Source of the DNA: Drosophila miranda
Lineage: Eukaryota; Arthropoda; Insecta; Diptera; Drosophilidae
Assembly (NCBI RefSeq): GCF_003369915.1
Contig: NC_046674.1
Coordinates: 31,437,657 to 31,501,656 of the forward strand
Length of the DNA stretch: 64,000 bases
Direction of reading: 5' to 3'
Shown here piece after piece: positions 56,715-64,000 of this stretch. The first letter of the stretch is position 1. Each line of letters begins with the position of its first letter. The notes under the pieces were generated by a model. It had not been told where the DNA came from and ran no database searches. It saw only the letters and a program-made list of their open reading frames with translations. A program made the translations under genes and the position numbers.

Positions 56715-59700
56715 GAATCTTCTGCGATCCTTGGGCACCACCTCGAAACTGCTGGGCGAGGCCATTGGCGAACGGATCACGTTCAAGGCCAAGGGTGCCA
56801 AGAAGCGTCTGGACAGGAACCTAAGGAGCTCCACGGAAGCGATCAGCAATCTCAGCGCTGACGCTGGCAGCCGTCTGAAGAATGCCAGCAGGCGATTCGG
56901 GTCGAACTTCACCTTGAGGGGGCAGGGGAGGCCATGGGGACAGAGAAGCGGAGGGTGGAGAAAGCTCCGTGGGAGAGTTTGACCTTGAGCGACGACAGAC
57001 CATGCCCAACACGGATGTCTTCAATGCGATACAGTTCTCCAGTCCCCTGAACCGGAATGTCGTCGGCGGAGGATTCACCGATCTCCGCGATCAGGCAAAG
57101 GTCACTGCCAAAGTCAAAGTTGAGGATCAAGAGGTGCCAGCTGGGGGGGACGGTGCCGGGGATGATGACGGCTGTTATGAGGTGCCCAAGGTGCAGGGTA
57201 AGCCCCCCAGCTACGATGAGGCACTGAGGGCACGTCCCTCCCCACCTCCCCCGCTGGCCAAAAATCTCTCTCAGGAGCAGGTCCAGCTACGGACGCAGCA
57301 GCGTCCCCCGATCCGCGGAGATGACGCAACGACGTCGTCTCCGCCATCGTCCCTGCCAATGCCCGCGTTCCCTCCGCCGCGCCTCTCCCAACAGCCGGAG
57401 CGGTTCCGGCTGGACGCACTGCAGCCGCCCGTGCGGCAGAAGCGCCGCAAGAACTACGAGCACATCGAGCTGCGACGTCCCCCGTGGACTCCGCCGAGCT
57501 GAAGGAACTGAATCGGGCAGCGGCGGTAGCGGAGCGAGAGGAATCGCTGCTAATCTGCGCCAAGATTGCCGCCGAAGAGGCGAGGGCCCCAAAGCCAGAG
57601 CGCAGCGATTCCTGGCAGTTCTACGGCGAGGATGTCGATTCGCAGCAGGGAGAAGAGGTGCAGGAAGAAGACTCCTCCCGGGAACCGGTCTATGCCAACC
57701 AGGAAGCCACCTACGGGAAGCTCTTCGAGATGGCCACCGCGGGGAGCAGTCGCGGCTGCAACTTGTTGACCCCCAACCAGCAGCAGCAGCAAAACCAGCA
57801 GCAGCAAGAGCTGGCCTGCATCAGCGAAGATGGGGAGCTGGACAGCAACGACGGAGCCGTCGGTGGATGGTCCGCGCCCCAGGAGCTGATCGAGGAGTTC
57901 GATCCATTAATGAGCAGCAAGTGCTCGACGCTGGAGCGTTCCAACAAGAGCAACGAGCTGCTACTGCTCGAGCACCTACTGGAGGAGGACACCTACGGCA
58001 CTGTGAAACAAGAGCGGGATCAGGACGATGTCAGCATGTGCACCTCCGAGGAGGAGCCGCCTAGTGGATGTGCGGCCACGACATGTGGTCGCCAGCCCCA
58101 GATCGTGCACCAAAATGCCCAGCTGCTGAACGACAGCCTGGAGCATATGCTGGACCGCGAGCAGGAGCAGTTGGAGGCACGTGCCAGGCCCTATCTGAGC
58201 AAGATACCCGAGGGGACCGCCAACAGATCCATGGTGGACTTGGCCAGCGCCTCAAGAAATCGCACCAATTGGTTTGTGGCAGACGGTTCTCCAGTCACAA
58301 CCACAGCCACAGTCACCTCCACCTCCACGTCCAGCAGCAGCACAAAGTCAGCACTACCAATCGAAGGCGACAGCCCACCCACCTACCTGGAGGCCATTGG
58401 AGGAACAGGAACCAGCGGACAGACCGCCCCTGTCAGTATCGAGTCTCGTTCTACGCTTAGCTCTCGTCTGCGGAAGACGATAACCACCTTCTCGAGCGTC
58501 AAGCTGCGCATGGATGTGATGAAGAGGCGCTCCAGCTTTAAGGCGGGGGCGAAGGTCCCCTTGTGCGGTTTCCCTCGGGCGTGGTCGAAGATATACTTAA
58601 GGAGATGCAGAACCGAAAGGCCATACTCAGGGACCGCCAGTTTCAGACATTTCTCGACCATGAGATGAAGACGCCAAGGGAGTCGATACCCTTGGACACC
58701 ATAACCACGCTGCAGTGCGTCAGCAACAATCGCGTCACGGACACGGCGACCCACTTTTACTGCTTCGAGATCACGACATCTCAGCCGAAAAACGGAGGCA
58801 ACGGCAACGGAGTAAGCGACAGCATGTCCTCGAATCCCAATCTGGTGATGACCAGCAGCTCGTCAGGGAACGTCAAGCAGCAGCGGGTTTCCCATCTGTA
58901 TGGCGTGGGCAAGGAGTCCGAGAGGGGCGTCTGGATGCAGAAGATCCTTGAGAGTCTCACCAACAGTATGCCTGTCAAGTACACATGCCACTATTACCGC
59001 GCGGGCTGGTGCTACCTAAAGGTGGGTGAAGCGTTAAGCTCCTCCCTGAGACCCCATGCCTAATGCGTTGCATTCCGTTCCGTTCCGTTTCAGAACTCTA
59101 TCACGTCAGAGTGGAGTGGCACCTGGTTGGTGCTTCGCAAGAGCCAGCGACGTCTCATCTTCGTGAGCGAGGCCACTGGGAATGTGGAGAAAATGGACTT
59201 GCGCAAGGCGCGATGCATAGGTGCTATATAAGAGCTATGTAAGAGCTATAAAATAACATTTAATTGCATTTCTATCCCTCTATAATAGTGCTCAAGGAGA
59301 GTGACGAGTCCATCGACAACCTGCACGTGGGGATCGGGCCAATGCTGATGATTGACTGTCCGCCGTATGCTGTCTACATGATCATGAGCTCGGCACGAGA
59401 GACAAAGATCTGGCGTCACATCATTCGGGAAGTGGCACACAACAACGGCTTTTCGCTGGGGATCAGCAGTTGACGCGGTACGATGTGCCCGTGATAGTGG
59501 ATAAGTGCATTAACTTTGTGTACATCCACGGGTCCATGTCGGAGGGGATCTATCGCAAATCAGGCTCGGAGAACTCCATGCACAAGCTGATGAGCGCCTT
59601 CCGAGCGGATGCCTTTAATGTGGAGATCACCCGAAACGAGTACAATGAGCACGACGTAGCCAATGTCCTCAAGCGGTTCATGAGGGACTTGCCCGAGCGC

Positions 59701-61627
59701 CTCCTGGGCAAGCTAACCGACAGCTTCGTCTTCGTCACCGAGCTAAATTTGGCCGCCGAGAAGATTCCCATCTATCGTGAGCTCCTCGCTCGCCTCTCGC
59801 CCATCGAGCATGAGACCTTGCGCCGGATCGTGGGCCACCTGGTGTTCATTAGCTCGCAGCAGACCAAGAACAAGATGAGCGTTCAGAATCTAACCATGAT
59901 CTGGGGCCCAACGCTGCTGGCCAAGAAGGTGGGTCCCCTGTCAAACCTTGGCTACTATATTTAGGAGTATGTGCATAATTATCTGTATGTTTCCGGCTTC
60001 TCCAATAGAGCGATGAGCTAATCTACTCTCAGAAAGGGGCCGATGTTCTCAGCGATCTCATTCTTCTGTACAAGAACCTATTCCCCGTCAGTGCCGATGA
60101 AATTGTAAGTTGAACGCTACCTTACTTTGAATCTATGAATGTTTTTATACCAGATACTCAAGAAGAGTACAGGAGTATAGGAGTATGTGGTAAAAGTGGA
60201 TGTGTGTATGACCCAGATGGAAGCGTTCCCGAAGCCATAAAGTATATATATTCTTGATCAGCATCAATGGCCCAGTCGATTGAGCCAAGTATGTCTGTCC
60301 GTCCGTCCGTGTGTCCCTCCCGATGAGCGCCTAGATCTCAAAGACTCTTAAGCTAGAGCAACCAGACTGTATGTGACTGTGATATCAAAATTTTACCCGC
60401 CCCCTTCTGCAGTCACAAAGCACGAAAGTCTGTGGCATCCTTAATTTTAAAGATACACGAAAACGAAAACGTTGAATCATAGAAAATCATAGAAGATTGC
60501 CGAATCTAGATCAGATCGGGTCATTATTATAGCCCTAAGAAACAAATGTACGCTACGCCCAGCCACGCGCTCTCTCATTCTCCCTCCCACACACCCTTCC
60601 TCGTGCAGTGTGCGCGATCTGGCAGAAGAGAGCAGAGAGCAACACACCTTCTGACTGAGTATCGGGTATATCACAACGTTCCCTCTCATTCTTTACAACT
60701 ATGTTATATTTTATTCAATGCAGAAACGGGAGCAGGACATGCTGGCATGCCTGCAAAAGTATTACGCTGCCGCCGAGACGCTCAAAGATGCGGTCAAGCA
60801 GTCGGGGACATAAAGATCTGGATCAGCCTGAATCCGAATCCAGACAACATCACAGAGGTTTGCCATCAGTTATGATTGATCACTTCAGTATGTAATGATC
60901 TAATCGCTCTATCCGTCCAGGAAAAGATGCAGGTGAACGCCACGATTTCACCCACCAAAACCGCCTACGAGCTATGTCGGGAATATTCCGTCAAAATGCA
61001 ACTACCAACCCATCAACTGACGCTCTACGAGGTGATACTGAACGGCAGCCTGGAGCGGCCCTGCACCATGACACAAAAGTGTTCGACGTGATCCTTAACT
61101 GGTCGTACTGGCCGGAGGAAGATCGCAAGCACAACTATCTGATGGTGCGGCCCATTGAGATGCTGCGCGAAATACAGCGGGCGATCAAGAATCTGGCCAC
61201 AGTGACGCCCGGCAAGGAGCTGCGCTTCGCCGACAATCGCACCAAGACGTTCAAATCTCTACAGTGCGAGCTGCGCGACGGCAAGATTGTTATTTCCAAG
61301 AAGGACAAAAACGACAAGACAACTATTATCAGGGAGATATTTCTGCAGAGCTGTGAGCGCAAACGAGACTTTCCATGGAGCTGGGCCATCACTTTTGTCG
61401 AGCGCACCCAGGCACAGATAATGAGGTTTGAGTCTAAAACTGATATCATCAGAGCAAGGTGATTTCTAAGACTTTCATCTCTCCATTGCAGATCGCGAGA
61501 TGCTCCCTACATTGGCCATGTTCTGGCCGGCAGCGAGTGGGTGGATCGTACCATTTGGTATTCGAGCATCTGGTATTGCCTCTACGGTGACAATATTTTA
61601 CCACCAGCTGAGATCATCCTCAAGTAA
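56715..61627 (+). pseudogene. RhoGAP15B: RhoGAP15B copy 3, 5'-truncated and frameshifted
   Basis: Exon equivalents: 56715-59021, 59094-59220, 59289-59928, 60009-60104, 60724-60857, 60921-61425, 61492-61627. Lacks the first coding exon. Shares with copy 2 the 76-bp deletion (junction about 58550), the G4 runs at 59458-59461 and 60804-60807, and the 18-nt deletion in the last PH domain. Its own lesions: GAGGGGG in place of the G run near 56915; C6 to C5 at 57479-57483, which closes the frame soon after; and C4 to C3 at 61059-61061 in the RA domain. It retains the NYEHIELRRPP segment missing from copy 2. One substitution changes an acidic codon to glycine (AAAGGGGCC near 60035). Not able to make the full protein. 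Confidence 0.9.
60141..60689 (+). mobile_element. DINE-1-like element in a RhoGAP15B intron (unit 3)
   Basis: Same element and site as in units 1 and 2. Confidence 0.78.
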
Positions 61628-62702
61628 AGGAAGATCTGATCAGCCCTAAACCATATTTTTGTCTCTCTGTTGCATTTCTTTAGTTATTATGTACATACAT
61701 AGATACTCTGAATTTATATGAAATATGATTAATTTACGATCCGATTTTCACCATCGTTGCACCCCGCCCCCTAACTTTTCGAAGTTTTTTTTTCCTAAAC
61801 ATAAAATGTCGAATAGCTTGGAAAACAATCTACATAGTAAATAATACTATCATACTAATGATCCACATTATCTGTACATAATCATAATCGCCTAAAACCA
61901 AAATTGTACATTACCATAACAACATTATTTTTACTTCTTTGCATATGTATGTATAACTGAGTGTTCGATACAGTCTAAGTATCGAAATTACTTTCTGACT
62001 ACATATACTTTTGGCTACATAAAGCCAAACAGGCAATATTTTCATATTTTTAATATCATTTATTATATATTTATATATATACTTGTTTTAATGGGGTCTG
62101 CGATTATATACAGTACATACAAATATTTTGTACCCATTCATTTTAGAATCAACACAATCCAGAAAAGGAAATGTTGAATAAAAATAAAAAGAATACGGAA
62201 TATACTGTTCATTAATCCGTTCATTATCTTAGAAATAAATTATTAATAATTTTAGAAAAGTATTTGAACATAGTTGTAACGATTCAGACGAGATGTTGGG
62301 GAATGGGAGAAGGGCGCACACTGTTATTCCCGGCTGGGATCCTCGGCAATTTGGGGTGGTGATCTTGCCATCCTCTCGCTGGTTGCCTATCCTCATTATT
62401 ATTAAAGTTATTAAATATGCATGCTACGACGAGATTCATGAAGGATCTAAAATTGCATCGACGCGTAACTCCCGCTTGTGCTTTCTTCGCCTTGTTCCGG
62501 AAAGCTTCCCCACGCCGCAGGTCTCATTGACCCTCCCTTTCTTGGTCATTCCTAGATCGCGAGTGAACATAAACGGAATGACCCCTTTGCGTACCTATGG
62601 GATCTTCAGGGACATTCGGCTAGCTGAAGGCAATCCACTTTGAATTCACATTATAAAATTTATTGACCTCCAATATAGGAGCGAATCTAACTTAAGACTA
62701 AA
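61628..62702. other. 3' flank of RhoGAP15B copy 3
   Basis: Repeat of 20461-21533 with small changes (for example AAAGTTATTAAATATGC for AAAATTATTAAATATGC). No gene supported. Confidence 0.45.
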
Positions 62703-63654
62703 AAAACGAGGGGGAACGTTGTGAGTCCCCTTCAGCGCCTAGTGCTCAAAGACTATAAGAGCTAGAGCAACGATGTTTTGGATCCAGACTTCTGTGATAT
62801 GTCACTGCTACAAAAATATTTCAAAACTTCGCCCCGTCCACTTCCGCCCCCACAAAGGACGAAAATCTGTGGCATCCACATTTTTAAAGATATGAGAAAA
62901 CCAAAAACGCAGAATCGTAGAGAATGCCCATATCTTTTAGACTGCAGAATCTGAATTGGATCGTATTATTATTATAGCCAGCATCAAGAAAACAATTTCA
63001 TTTTTTCTCGCCCTGTCTCTCTCTAACACACACGTAGCATAGCCGGCTTTGCTTAGAGTAGAACATTAGCGCCTAGATCTCAGAGACTATAAAAGCTAGA
63101 GTAACCAAATTTGGTATCCACACTCCTAATATATCTGACCGAGACGAGTTTGTTTCAAAATTTCGCCACACCCCCTTCCGCCCACGCAAAGGACGAAAAT
63201 CTGGGGCATCCACAAATCTCAGAGACTATTAACGCTAGAGTAACCAAATTTGGTATCCGCACTCCTGTTAGATCTCACTATAAAACGTATATCTCAAAAT
63301 CTCTCCCCACCCCCTTCCGCCCCCACAAAAAACGAAAGTCTGTTGCATCCACAATATTGAGGATACGAGAAAACTAAAAACGCAGAATCATAGATAATGA
63401 CCATATCTATCCCGTTGCTGAATCTGGATCAGATCGGATTATTTTTGTAGCCAACAGGAACAAATCAATTTGCAGTGGCTAAGAAGCGCCCGACGTCACG
63501 CTCAGACTGATTTTCTGTCTCTCTCGCACACAATCTTTGTCGTGTCGTTCAATATTAGCGGCGTCTGCCGGAGGAGAGCCATACTAACTAAGTATCGGGT
63601 ATAAATGTAGAGTTGCGGTGTACGCAGCAACTCAGAACGTTCCCCCTCGTTTTT
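62703..63654 (+). mobile_element. Collapsed DINE-1 pair (unit 3)
   Basis: Same fused structure and same junction (GAGT|CCCCTTCAGC) as 42431-43384, which shows that the deletion happened before units 2 and 3 separated. Confidence 0.8.
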
Positions 63655-64000
63655 CTTTAACTTTTAACATTTGGCCAATATCACTCACCCCTTGGTCCGC
63701 ATATCCACGAAAGCGTTTTCTCGATGAAGTCCGGATCTGAAAAGGAAACTCCAATCGAGCCTCAAGATTGAGTCACACAAAGGCAACACGAAATCAACAC
63801 ACTAACAAAAAAATTCTTTTCTTTTCCCACTAGTACTCTACGATATTCCTTCCGCTTTTGGAGGAAAAAATTCTTTGGGTCTTCCCTTTTTGCCCTCGCC
63901 TTCGTCTGCCTTTCGCCGCTGACAATGACTATCATACACGGAAAAGCTAACAAACTTATTTAAAATCACTTAACACTAAAACATATTACTAACGAAAGTT
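63655..64000. other. Start of the unit 3 spacer
   Basis: Repeat of the sequence from 23530 and 43385. No gene seen before the window ends. Confidence 0.45.

Larger units (their letters stand above)
55934..64000. repeat. Tandem array unit 3 (partial, cut by the window end)
   Basis: Same order as units 1 and 2 up to the spacer. Shares with unit 2 the 76-bp, 18-nt, 1-nt and 1,045-bp losses, but keeps the 237 bp that unit 2 lacks. Ubr1 copy 3, if present, lies beyond the window. Confidence 0.95.

Noticed and set aside
14676..64000. Satellite or rDNA-type array
   Set aside because: The unit carries ordinary protein-coding genes with introns and dispersed TEs, not satellite or rRNA sequence.

Overview
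The window is eukaryotic, insect-type DNA. Short AG-bounded introns, DINE-1/INE-1-like Helitron repeats that start with a 'TATACCCGATACTC'-type end and carry a GTCCGTCC run, LINE remnants, and clear orthologues of the Drosophila genes RhoGAP15B and Ubr1 point to a Drosophila genome. The DINE-1 variant and a LOA/bilbo-like LINE suggest the obscura group; that placement is inference.

Layout. Positions 1-9.6 kb are mostly noncoding: a possible terminal exon of an unknown minus-strand gene (284-431), a possible 5' exon/promoter (about 880-1112), (ACATATGT)-type simple repeats and five DINE-1 copies or fragments. A compact minus-strand gene with its own TATA box lies at 9631-9960. The first coding exon of RhoGAP15B is at 10201-10955, followed by a 4.5 kb intron holding two nested LINEs (one inside the other, with an 11-bp target duplication) and a dead Tc1-like transposon.

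From 14676 to the window end the sequence is a head-to-tail tandem array: unit 1 (14676-35906, 21,231 bp), unit 2 (35907-55933, 20,027 bp) and a partial unit 3 (55934-64000). Each complete unit holds RhoGAP15B from its second intron-adjacent large exon to the stop codon (plus strand), a roughly 6 kb TE-rich spacer, and all of Ubr1 (minus strand, 7 coding exons) plus about 630 bp upstream of its ATG. Only unit 1 is joined to the 5' RhoGAP15B exon, so the RhoGAP15B copies in units 2 and 3 are 5'-truncated. These two also share a 76-bp frameshifting deletion, two 1-nt deletions, an 18-nt deletion and a ~1 kb spacer deletion, so they descend from one already damaged copy.

Ubr1 is the N-degron E3 ubiquitin ligase (UBR box, ClpS-like N-domain, RING-H2, C-terminal Cys/His domain). 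RhoGAP15B is an ARAP-like Rho GTPase-activating protein (PH domains, RhoGAP, RA, PH) without a visible ArfGAP domain. The exons I placed sum to one nucleotide short of a whole number of codons for RhoGAP15B copy 1 and Ubr1 copy 2, and two short for Ubr1 copy 1; every one of these gaps falls in a G or C run of 4-6 bases. Either all copies are decaying (as in a Y-linked or neo-Y amplicon) or the assembly has homopolymer consensus errors; read data would decide. The array, its history and the status of its gene copies are the most interesting content of the window. I saw no RNA genes, CRISPR arrays or viral genes.
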